Assembly: GCA_963743705.1 (NCBI GenBank)
Contig: CAVUQS010000005.1
Coordinates: 372,001 to 436,000 of the forward strand
Length of the DNA: 64,000 nucleotides
DNA from: PALSA-243 sp963743705
GTDB taxonomy: Bacteria; Acidobacteriota; Terriglobia; Bryobacterales; Bryobacteraceae
Reading direction: 5' to 3'
The notes beneath the pieces are model-generated. The model was not told where the DNA came from, did not search any database, and worked only from the letters and a program-made list of their open reading frames with translations. Positions within the stretch are counted from its first letter, which is position 1; every line of letters starts with the position of its first letter. Shown here one piece after another: positions 34,446-42,274 of the stretch. The translations under genes were made by a program, and so were the position numbers.

Positions 34446-34899
34446 CTGAAACGACGAATTTAACCTCGGCTCCTTTGAATTTGCCCGTGATCTCCCAGCA
34501 ACCTGTGGTAGGAAAATTTACTCCGGACATGATGAAGTCAACGGTCGTCCGACTCCCGTTCGCACCGGTCACAATCAGCGGCGGCGCATCGCCATCCAGC
34601 CGTCGCCCGCTGATGGCAATCGCGGGGAGCGGATCAGCCTTCGCGTTGTACCCATCACTCCACCAGACGATCTTCTGCCGATACCCTTCGGGCCAAAGCG
34701 GTAAGCCGCGCCAAGGACCAGGGTAAACCAGAACCCAAAGCGTCAACTTGCCGACGTAAAAGGAGTTGCCGTTCGCTTCAGGGTAAGGAGAGGGTGGGAC
34801 GAAGGTCGGGCTCGGCGGTTTCGTTACGGGGCAACCATCCGCTGCGAAGGCCAGAGCGGAACAAATTGTGAATCCGAGTGCAAGCTGACGCAAATGCAT
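34438..34899 (-). CDS. Small secreted protein of unknown function
   Basis: 153 residues with a signal peptide (about 1-20) and a recognisable acidobacterial layout: CPVTKPPSPTFVPPSPYP at the mature N-terminus, FYVGKLTLWVLV, WRGLPLWPEGYRQKIVWW, PAIAISGRRLDGDAPPL and a final GVNFPTTGCWEITGKFKG. Two cysteines could pair. It reads as a complete beta-rich domain. I have seen this pattern repeatedly in soil acidobacteria, but no function is known to me. It overlaps the upstream end of the GNAT fragment by 8 bp. Confidence 0.65.
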   Translation of the reverse strand: MHLRQLALGFTICSALAFAADGCPVTKPPSPTFVPPSPYPEANGNSFYVGKLTLWVLVYPGPWRGLPLWPEGYRQKIVWWSDGYNAKADPLPAIAISGRRLDGDAPPLIVTGANGSRTTVDFIMSGVNFPTTGCWEITGKFKGAEVKFVVSVE

Positions 34900-35032
34900 G
34901 CTGATGAGACGGTTGGCACCCGTAAAATGTTAACCGCTATGAACTATGAGGCGAAAATAAGACGCCTCACTGACTCACGTTCGATGGTCGGTTGGAGGCT
35001 CGCCCGAAAAAGTCGAATCAAGATGGGGGCGG

Positions 35033-35539
35033 CTAGTTTATCAGCAAGATCATGTGATCTTCGTCGACGTATTCCGAACCCACCTCCAGGGCATTCGGCT
35101 CTCTTCCGAAAACCTCAAACCCGAGGCTCAGGTACAGTTGCTTCGCGGCGTTCTGACTCGCCGTGACGGCTAGCAGGATTTGTTCCAGGGACGAATCCTC
35201 TTTCACGTTTTGCAAAATCGCAGATAACAACGCCCGCGCCACGCCCTTTCGCCTGGCGGAAGCGGTGACATAGACGCCATAGATGCGGCCTTTGTGACGC
35301 TCTTGCAGACCTGTTTCCCGGATGAAGGTCGCCATACCCACCAAGTCGCCGCCGAGGAAGGCGCCGAACATAAAGTTGCCAGGTCCGCGGCGCGAAAACG
35401 GCTGGCTATGTGGTTCGACTTCCAGGGCCTCCAGCCGAAAGCGCCACCAGGCGGCGGAACGCCGGTCGAGATTACGCTCTCGGAGTTTATGCTTGAGGCC
35501 TTCTATCCGGCGGATAAGGAAACTTCGGCGGCGTTGCAA
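35033..35539 (-). CDS. GNAT-family N-acetyltransferase, N-terminus uncertain
   Basis: About 169 residues. It has the GNAT core: AWWRFRLEALEVEP, FMFGAFLGGDLVGMATF, GRIYGVYVTASARRKGVARALL with the acetyl-CoA loop (RKGVAR), and the final NAAKQLYLSLGFEVFGREPNA. The usual ~20 residues between LEALEVEP and the FMFGAF strand are missing, so part of the first helix pair may be deleted. No ATG lies near the expected start; a TTG at 35539 is suggested. The 3' end was duplicated to 34243-34384. The substrate is unknown. Confidence 0.65.
   Translation of the reverse strand: MQRRRSFLIRRIEGLKHKLRERNLDRRSAAWWRFRLEALEVEPHSQPFSRRGPGNFMFGAFLGGDLVGMATFIRETGLQERHKGRIYGVYVTASARRKGVARALLSAILQNVKEDSSLEQILLAVTASQNAAKQLYLSLGFEVFGREPNALEVGSEYVDEDHMILLIN
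35037..35178 (-). repeat. 142 bp duplication of the GNAT 3' end (parent copy)
   Basis: Continuous with the acetyltransferase coding frame, so it is the parent of the 34243-34384 copy. Confidence 0.85.
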
Positions 35540-35577
35540 CAGACAACCCGCTAGAAACGGATTCAGGGCGCCACTGG

Positions 35578-36804
35578 CTATTTCCCGTGCGTGGCGTTCC
35601 GTTCGACCGCCCACGAATCGACCACGGAGCCGTCCGCGGCGCGCACGGATACCTTCAGCTGGGTTGCGGTGGCCTCAACTTTTGCTAATTGGCCTTGGCC
35701 TACGACCAGGATCGGGTAGTTGTTTCCTCTTTGGCCCGGTTGGATATGGGCATAGCGATGCGTGTGCCCGGCGATCACGAGGTCGACCTTTGAGTGGTTT
35801 GCCCAATCGGTCCAGCGTTGGTTGCCGCCTTCCACACTGCCCCACATGGGTTGATGCATGGCGACAACCCGGAACGGCGCTTCCGCCACGCGCTTGCTCG
35901 ACCGCGTGTGCTCCTCGAGCCAAGTCAGCTCCTGCTCGCGGTACGGGGCAAAGTCGTTCAGATGGGCATAAACATTGGTGCTGTCGGGCTTGTCCTCGCC
36001 GGTATCGACGACCATCAGATGGACAGGGCCGCTATCCCGGCTGTAGTAATACCGGCCTTCTTCGATGGGCAGGAAAGCGGACAAGTTGCGGGCGAACGGT
36101 CCGCGAGTGTCATGATTTCCCCTGGCATAGACCAACGGGATAGTGGAGCCGATGGAGTGCATGATGGGGTCCAGCCATTTCGCAAACATCTGATCTTCGC
36201 TCTCCACAGTGTTGAACGCGTCTCCCAAGTTGAGCAGGAAATCGGCGCTCTTCCAATCCGCCAGTTTCAATGACGCATCGATCCGCGGGACGTCCTCATG
36301 AGTGTCGGTGATGGCATAGAACGCCGTAGCCGGCCGGCTCGCATCGAAGGTGGTAAAAGAGGACACCGGACTTTTCGCGGAAAGGCCTTTGTCGGGCCAG
36401 TAACCCTTCAGCTTGACGACGCGGGTGGACACCACCTGGTATCGATACGCCTGCCCGGGCTTCAATCCAGCTAACCGCACGGAGTGAATTGTGCCTACCG
36501 GAAGCATGCCATCCTTGGCGTTGTTGGCCTCCATGGTGGGCTCAGTGACTCCATAAAGAACCTTGGAGTGGCACGGCGTGTCGGTGGTCCAGACGATCAC
36601 CACGCTGGTTTCGGTAGGCGCGAGGAGATAGGGGCCGTGAAGGATAACCGGGGTGGTTTCGTAGACAACGTAAGGGTCGGCGGCTGCACCGACGCCCGCA
36701 GGCTGTCCTTCGCGAGTGGGGCGCGCATCCTGCGCCGGCAATACCACAACAGAACAGAACAAGATGACCGCGCCGGCGGTGAATCGTCCTACATTCCTGA
36801 GCAT
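35578..36804 (-). CDS. Secreted calcineurin-like metallophosphoesterase with Fn3-like domain
   Basis: A 408-residue exported phosphatase resembling purple acid phosphatases. Signal peptide about 1-24, then a fibronectin-type N-terminal domain (HGPYLLAPTETSVVIVWTTD). The catalytic domain has the five metal motifs: ITDTHED, LNLGDAFN, ARGNHDTRG, VVAMHQPMWG and VIAGHTHRYAH. It would release phosphate from organic esters outside the inner membrane. It begins 23 bp after the large TonB receptor gene and on the same strand, so the two are likely one operon: hydrolysis plus uptake of phosphorylated compounds is the obvious reading, not proven. It converges on the GNAT gene. Confidence 0.9.
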   Translation of the reverse strand: MLRNVGRFTAGAVILFCSVVVLPAQDARPTREGQPAGVGAAADPYVVYETTPVILHGPYLLAPTETSVVIVWTTDTPCHSKVLYGVTEPTMEANNAKDGMLPVGTIHSVRLAGLKPGQAYRYQVVSTRVVKLKGYWPDKGLSAKSPVSSFTTFDASRPATAFYAITDTHEDVPRIDASLKLADWKSADFLLNLGDAFNTVESEDQMFAKWLDPIMHSIGSTIPLVYARGNHDTRGPFARNLSAFLPIEEGRYYYSRDSGPVHLMVVDTGEDKPDSTNVYAHLNDFAPYREQELTWLEEHTRSSKRVAEAPFRVVAMHQPMWGSVEGGNQRWTDWANHSKVDLVIAGHTHRYAHIQPGQRGNNYPILVVGQGQLAKVEATATQLKVSVRAADGSVVDSWAVERNATHGK

Positions 36805-36827
36805 AATTCCATTTTCCTTTTCTTTGG

Positions 36828-39800
36828 CTAGAACTCGAAGCGGCCTTTGAGGGCAATTTGTCTTGGGCCGGCGCGTTCGTTCGAGCCAAACACTCCCACG
36901 CTGCTGGTGAAGGCGCCGACTCCGGCCACCGAGATATTCGCCAGAGGCGTACTGAACGTCGAATGGTTGAATAGATTCGACACGGCCGCGGTAAACGTGT
37001 AGGACACCCTTTCAGTAATGCGGAACCTCTTGGCGAGACTGATGTGATGCACGTTCAAGGGCTGCCCCACCAGACTGTATGGGAGCGCGTCGCCGAAGCG
37101 GCCGGCCACGGGGACCTTAAACGCCGCCGGATTGAACCACAGCTGATCGGTTCGGCCGCCGGGCACGTTGTTCGGGTCGGCCACCCGGTCCGGCAGTCCG
37201 CCGTTCACGCCAGTGTTGGATGGACTCGATCCGGAAAACGAGGGCGAGAAGGGCAGGCCCGTCCCCAGATAGCTGATCCAATAGATTTTCCAGTTCCCCA
37301 GAATTGCATTGACCGGCTTCGAGGCGCCGGACAGGAAACGCTGTCCGGAGCCGACCGGTATGTTCCAGATCGCGGTCGCCGCGGCGTATTGCCTCCGCGT
37401 TTGCGACGTGTTTGCCCAGTGGCTGAGCACGTCGTAGGGGTTCTCCAGATCGGAAAAATCGTTCAGGCTCGACTGGAATGAATAATTCACATCCAGGGTC
37501 AAGCCGCCGAGGCTACGCTTGGCTTCCAATTGCAGCGCATTGTAATGCGCCCTTCCATCCAAACGGTATTGGTTGACGTTGACGAATTGCGGAAACGGGC
37601 GGGAAGCCGTGGTGAAAGGCGTGAGGCTTGGAGGGGGGATGTTGATGTTCAACGAATACGGCAGGCCGACGCCTCGCACGCCGACGTACGATGCCCTCAA
37701 GCCGACGTGCGAGATCTCTTTTTCCAATGTCACGTTGAACTCGTGCCGGACGCCACTCGCCACCTGCTGCGGCGTAATCACAGCGCTCTGGCTCGGAACG
37801 GTGGCCAAAGCCAGGTTGGTTGGATATGGGTTGGGGAACAGGAACTGTGGAACCTGACCGGCGTTATTCTGATAGGATTCGGAAATTTGATAGGGAGTCG
37901 CGCCGTTGGCGAACGTAGTGAAGTCGGTAAAGGCGCCGTATCCGCCGCGAAGCACTAGCGTGGGCATCAAGCGGTAAGCGATGCTCGCGCGCGGCCGGAA
38001 GTTGTGCATATCGGCTTTGGCAATGGGGTCGCCTGCCAAGACCTTGATGTTGGACGGAAACAGGGGGCTTACCTTGGAGAGCGACTCGGAGGGAACGACC
38101 ACGGCATTGCTGGCCACGTTGAAGTTGTAAGTGAGGTCATCGCTCCACTTGGGCGTCCCAACATAATCCCAACGCAAGCCATATTCGAGGGTGATCTTCT
38201 TGCCGATCTTGAATGTATCTTCAGAGTAAATGCCTAACGTAACGGCTTGAGAACTTCGGGTCGGGAGCGGATTAGTCCTGGCGCTGGAACGCGGCGCCCC
38301 CAGAAGAAAGTCCGCGTAGGCATTGCCGGACAACGACCCGTCGAAGGTAAATGAGCCATAGTTCGGCTGCGGAGCGACGGTGTTGACCGCGTCCTGGAAG
38401 AGGACGCCGGACTTCCAGACGTGCCTGGCGAAGACCTTGGTGATGGATTCGTCGGCGGTATAAGTATGCACGTCCTGGCTGACCCCGCCGGCAGTGTTAC
38501 TTAGTGTGGTATAGCCGGTTATCGACATGGTGGGGAATCCCTGACCCGTGAGGCCGCTCGGATTCGAGCCCAGCAGTCCAGTTTGGGAGAGGATCTTGGC
38601 GCCATCGGGCGGGGTCATCCCAGCCTCAGGCAGGCCATCCACCACGTGATCCCATTCATGAGCGAACTTGAAGGTATTCACCAGGCTGGGCGAGAATACG
38701 TGGGTGTCGCCGACGGACAATTGTTGGTGATTACGGGCGCGCGTCCAGAAGAGACCGGGAACGCCGCTGGATAGGACGTAGGGACTGGTGCGCTGAAACC
38801 AACTCGCGAAAACAGAATTCTTCGATGTGAGACTGTGATCGAGGCGGAAGAGCAGCCCATCGTATCGATACAGGTCGCCGGGGAAGGGAGAGGTGAACTG
38901 GTAGTTATTCGTCACGCCGGGGGCATTAGGCAACGGGTAGTATGTGTTCTGAAGGAACGACGCTACCGGGCTGATGCGCTGTTGCGGAATCGTATTGCCG
39001 GGGAACGGCTGGCCGGTAAGCGGGTCCTTGATCACGCCCGGGAACAAACCGCCGCGCACGGCGGCGTTCGGTACCGTGGCTTGGGTGAACGCGCCTAACG
39101 GAATGCGCTCGGAGAACCAGTCGCCAAACAGGAATGTCCGGTTCTTGATCACGGGACCGCCTAAATTGGTCTGCCATTCGTGTTCCAGGTAAGGCGTCCG
39201 CTTCGGAGCGAAAAAGTCGCGCGCCATCAGACCGGAACTGAAGAGCTTGTAATAGCCCATGCCGTGGAAGGTATTCTGCCCGCGCTTGGTAATCATGTCG
39301 AGGCTGGCCGTGGCCGGGCTATCGGCGGGCGCGTTCAGCGCGGTGATGTGCACTTCCTGGAAGAACTCGGAGTTGATTTCCTGGCTGTTGACGTTATTGA
39401 TGCCGTCGGCGACCAGCGTAACCGATTGGCCATTGGCTCTGATACCGCCGAAGGAGCCGCTTCCCCCCTGTACGCCCGCGAGCGTGGTCATCATGGTAGC
39501 CGGCGTTGGATAGGCGTCGACCAGCGGAACATCGTCATGTTGTTTGATGGTGTACTCGGCGGCAATGGTTCCGGAGTCGGTATCGATGAGAGCGGCGCCG
39601 GCGGTGACGGTGACCGTCTCCTGAGTTACCGTGCCGACGGTCAGCCTAACATCGACGCGCCGGATCTGGCCCGCGATCAGGACGATTTCGTCGACGGATG
39701 ACGACTGAAATCCGGCGGCCTGAACCGTCAATCGATAAGTGCCAGGCTGAATGTCGGAGAACTCATAGTTGCCCTGGCTATCCGAAAGGCTCTGGCGCAC

Positions 39801-39971
39801 CAGTATGCCTGCCGCCGGTTCTCTCAGGACAATCGATGCTTTGGGAACGATCGCCCCGGAAGGGTCGGTGACAGTTCCCCGCACAACCCCGAGATAGGCC
39901 TGGCCGAACGCAGACGCTACAACCAGTAAAGTGAGGCAGCCAAGATGGCGCAAAGCGGTTGACCGGGACAT
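36828..39971 (-). CDS. Oar-like TonB-dependent receptor with carboxypeptidase-regulatory domain
   Basis: About 1047 residues. Signal peptide LRHLGCLTLLVVASAFGQ, regulatory beta-sandwich (VVRGTVTDPSGAIVPKASI, GNYEFSDIQPGTYRLTVQA), plug (SFGGIRANGQSVTLVADGIN) and a large beta-barrel ending KGRFEF with a terminal Phe. This is the standard Oar/SusC-like acidobacterial receptor of large oligosaccharide or protein-derived ligands. The ATG at 39971 places the signal peptide at the N-terminus; the frame remains open to 40085 but those 38 residues look uncoded. It is followed by a metallophosphoesterase in the same operon. An 18 bp inverted repeat lies upstream at 40147-40164. Confidence 0.9.
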   Translation of the reverse strand: MSRSTALRHLGCLTLLVVASAFGQAYLGVVRGTVTDPSGAIVPKASIVLREPAAGILVRQSLSDSQGNYEFSDIQPGTYRLTVQAAGFQSSSVDEIVLIAGQIRRVDVRLTVGTVTQETVTVTAGAALIDTDSGTIAAEYTIKQHDDVPLVDAYPTPATMMTTLAGVQGGSGSFGGIRANGQSVTLVADGINNVNSQEINSEFFQEVHITALNAPADSPATASLDMITKRGQNTFHGMGYYKLFSSGLMARDFFAPKRTPYLEHEWQTNLGGPVIKNRTFLFGDWFSERIPLGAFTQATVPNAAVRGGLFPGVIKDPLTGQPFPGNTIPQQRISPVASFLQNTYYPLPNAPGVTNNYQFTSPFPGDLYRYDGLLFRLDHSLTSKNSVFASWFQRTSPYVLSSGVPGLFWTRARNHQQLSVGDTHVFSPSLVNTFKFAHEWDHVVDGLPEAGMTPPDGAKILSQTGLLGSNPSGLTGQGFPTMSITGYTTLSNTAGGVSQDVHTYTADESITKVFARHVWKSGVLFQDAVNTVAPQPNYGSFTFDGSLSGNAYADFLLGAPRSSARTNPLPTRSSQAVTLGIYSEDTFKIGKKITLEYGLRWDYVGTPKWSDDLTYNFNVASNAVVVPSESLSKVSPLFPSNIKVLAGDPIAKADMHNFRPRASIAYRLMPTLVLRGGYGAFTDFTTFANGATPYQISESYQNNAGQVPQFLFPNPYPTNLALATVPSQSAVITPQQVASGVRHEFNVTLEKEISHVGLRASYVGVRGVGLPYSLNINIPPPSLTPFTTASRPFPQFVNVNQYRLDGRAHYNALQLEAKRSLGGLTLDVNYSFQSSLNDFSDLENPYDVLSHWANTSQTRRQYAAATAIWNIPVGSGQRFLSGASKPVNAILGNWKIYWISYLGTGLPFSPSFSGSSPSNTGVNGGLPDRVADPNNVPGGRTDQLWFNPAAFKVPVAGRFGDALPYSLVGQPLNVHHISLAKRFRITERVSYTFTAAVSNLFNHSTFSTPLANISVAGVGAFTSSVGVFGSNERAGPRQIALKGRFEF

Positions 39972-40146
39972 CGCCGGAACCAGATCCCACCCGGACTGTT
40001 TCAGCCAACAGAAGCCGGACGAGACATTGCGCAGTGCGGAACGCGGGACGGTACGCATATGCGGCATACGGTAACAATACGCCAACTCAGTTTCATGACG
40101 GAAATATAAAAATTCAGATTCAGACTGTCGGCAGGGCGGGGTCGGG

Positions 40147-40164
40147 CCCCACTAAGTAGTGGGG
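40147..40164. other. Inverted repeat upstream of the TonB receptor
   Basis: CCCCACT-AAGT-AGTGGGG, perfect 7 bp arms. It lies 83 bp after the stop of the deoxyribosyltransferase-like gene and about 175 bp before the receptor start, so it may be a terminator for the former or an operator for the latter. Confidence 0.4.
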
Positions 40165-40242
40165 AGCAGGTGAATCCCCGTCTCGATCCACGGAGCGCAT
40201 GCGAACGCCGGAAAGGCGGCGAGATATTAACCATGTACATCT

Positions 40243-41415
40243 TTAAACCGATTCCAGACTTGCTTTCAGACGCCGTGTGAACGACGCCATCGAGTCGATT
40301 TCATCGATTATCTGATATTCGATCCGCCGTGGAACCTTCCGAACCTTGTAGGCGCCGTACGCGAACGTCAGACCAGGCTGAGAACTACTTCTGGACAACA
40401 TTCCCGGCGGGACAGATCCGACGCAAAAGCCATCATGCCTGTTGCTACCACTGAACAGGCTGTCCCAGAAGTATTCGTGTGAGGCAAAAACGTCGCCGAC
40501 ACTCCCGGGGTTAAAGACGGGGAAATCCAGAACGCTTTCGATCATCAGATGTTTGCGATCGGGGTTGGCTGACCACTTCGACATTTTATGGCAAACTTCC
40601 AGAAAAGGAATGGCGACAAATGCGCATTCGATCTTGAGTTCTCGCACTTTGTTGATTCGATCAATCGTCCGACTAAGATTGAGGTTAAAATACGGCTCGT
40701 CCCTGATCCAATGAAACGGCACATCCCCGGTCTTGGTATGTACCGACAGCTCAACAGAGCTGAGAGCGCCCTCTTCCGCCCTAACGTAGAAAGCGTCTTG
40801 TCCTTGAACCTTACGCCTGAAACTGGTTGCCTCGCAGCCAAATTTCTCCCTGGACTCCGACGCAGCAACAAAACCCATCTCGGGCAGAACCAGCGCTGCG
40901 GCTTTCATTATGGCAGCGATCCGTCCCTCAATAGGAAGAGACTGGAACGCCGCCTTGTCGGCTGCCTCCTTTCCCTCCGAGTCCGATTTCTTTCGTAGCG
41001 GAGCCACCACCGCATCGATACGATCGCCAAGCCGTGCGTGAAAAATTTCATCGCCCGCGTCGGCCGACTCGATCACGTTCTTCATCTGCAAATCGAAATG
41101 GAGGCGAAGGTTTCCGAATTTGTCTTCCGCTCGCGCCTTAAGATGATCCCGCCGAATCGTGTAGATGACGGGAATCTCGCGTTCGGCATATCCGGCCTCA
41201 TAATAGACCGATGGCCTGGCATAAGTGAGGTCTGCGATCAGAAAATCGGAGCCTTTGATTTCGCGAATGATCCGGTCGTCGACGTCGTCGTTGTGGATTA
41301 AGCGGTCGATACGAACCGCCGCAATATTGCGCTGCCCCAGGACATCGCAAATGACCCGGTCATAGAGCTTGTCCGTGTCCTCGTAGGTGAATGCCATCGC
41401 AACAAAGCACTTCAT
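40243..41415 (-). CDS. Nucleoside 2-deoxyribosyltransferase-like domain protein, C-terminal half unknown
   Basis: 390 residues. The first ~135 form a Rossmann-like unit: MKCFVAMAFTYEDTDKLYD, RIDRLIHNDDVDDRIIREI, SDFLIADLTYARPSVYYEAGYAERE with Glu73, and VIYTIRRDHL. This matches the nucleoside 2-deoxyribosyltransferase/TIR-like superfamily, in which the Glu attacks or cleaves N-glycosidic bonds of nucleosides, NAD or nucleotide signals. Residues ~150-390 are a separate domain with no match I recognise, possibly a sensor. No signal peptide, so cytoplasmic. The gene is solitary. Such domains act as effectors in nucleotide-centred conflict systems, which makes a defence role a reasonable but unproven guess. 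Confidence 0.6.
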   Translation of the reverse strand: MKCFVAMAFTYEDTDKLYDRVICDVLGQRNIAAVRIDRLIHNDDVDDRIIREIKGSDFLIADLTYARPSVYYEAGYAEREIPVIYTIRRDHLKARAEDKFGNLRLHFDLQMKNVIESADAGDEIFHARLGDRIDAVVAPLRKKSDSEGKEAADKAAFQSLPIEGRIAAIMKAAALVLPEMGFVAASESREKFGCEATSFRRKVQGQDAFYVRAEEGALSSVELSVHTKTGDVPFHWIRDEPYFNLNLSRTIDRINKVRELKIECAFVAIPFLEVCHKMSKWSANPDRKHLMIESVLDFPVFNPGSVGDVFASHEYFWDSLFSGSNRHDGFCVGSVPPGMLSRSSSQPGLTFAYGAYKVRKVPRRIEYQIIDEIDSMASFTRRLKASLESV

Positions 41416-41526
41416 TGCTAAACCGTATCACCACTACCCGAGGATTTCGTTCAGGGTGAAGGGGCCGTCAAGCCGCATCGACAACACTCCACGCCCCGCC
41501 GATTTTGGCGCTACCATCGTAAAACG

Positions 41527-42270
41527 ATGCCGATCCGCAATCTTTCGCGCGCGCTGCTCGCTGTGGCCGCGCTGCTGCCGGCCGCGTTCGCGCAAAACGC
41601 CGCGGCCGACCTGTTGGCCAGCGGGAAATCGCTCTTTCTCGAAAAATGCGCGTTCTGCCACGGGCCCGATGCCGCGGGCGGCGAAGGCGGTCCCGATCTT
41701 ACGCGCTCTTCGCTGGTTTCGCACGATACCAACGGCGACCGGATGGGCCCCGTGATCCGCGAGGGCCGCCAGGGTACGAGCATGCCTGCGTTCAAGCTTT
41801 CCGACGCCGAAATGTCGGCCGTGGTCACCTTCATTCACAACTCCGCCAAGAACGGCCAGCGCCGCGGCGTCGATGAGGCCGACCTGCACACCGGCAACGC
41901 CGAAGCCGGCAAGCAATATTTCAACGGCGCGGGAAAATGCGCCTCGTGCCATTCGCCCACCGGCGATTTCGCCGGTCTCGCCAACCGTCTCAAAGGTCTG
42001 CGGCTTGAACAGCGCATGCTCTATCCCAGCGGCGCCAAGGCCAAGATCAAGGTGACGCTCGCTTCCGGCAAAACTATGGAAGGCACATTGGCGTCTCGCG
42101 ACGAATTTGTGATCGCTATGAAAGACGCCGATGGCTGGTATCGTTCCTGGCCCGTGGATCAGGTCAAATTCACCATCGACGCGCCCGCCGAAGCGCATGC
42201 GGAATTGCTGCCCAAATATACCGACGCCGATATCCACAATCTCATGGCGTATCTTCAGACCTTGCGATAA
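41527..42270 (+). CDS. Secreted di-heme-motif cytochrome c
   Basis: A 247-residue exported cytochrome. Signal peptide (about 1-22, LLPAAFAQ), first heme motif CAFCH at 41-45 with a later MPAF axial-Met candidate (about 85-88), and a second motif CASCH at 137-141. Between 150 and 225 lies a small beta-rich insert (KVTLASGKTMEGTLASRDEF) before the final helix HNLMAYLQTL. It directly precedes a PQQ-dependent dehydrogenase gene, 4 bp apart, and is the obvious electron acceptor for it. Similar cytochrome-PQQ pairs are frequent in acidobacteria. The second heme domain may be interrupted by the insert. Confidence 0.88.
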   Translation: MPIRNLSRALLAVAALLPAAFAQNAAADLLASGKSLFLEKCAFCHGPDAAGGEGGPDLTRSSLVSHDTNGDRMGPVIREGRQGTSMPAFKLSDAEMSAVVTFIHNSAKNGQRRGVDEADLHTGNAEAGKQYFNGAGKCASCHSPTGDFAGLANRLKGLRLEQRMLYPSGAKAKIKVTLASGKTMEGTLASRDEFVIAMKDADGWYRSWPVDQVKFTIDAPAEAHAELLPKYTDADIHNLMAYLQTLR

Positions 42271-42274
42271 GACC

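Noticed and set aside
35294..35554. A plus-strand open frame over the GNAT gene
   Set aside because: It is antisense to the acetyltransferase, with GNAT signature segments on the other strand.
40052..40075. CGCATATGCG palindrome upstream of the TonB receptor
   Set aside because: Only ten symmetric bases, and it lies within the receptor's upstream open region; too short to be called an operator.
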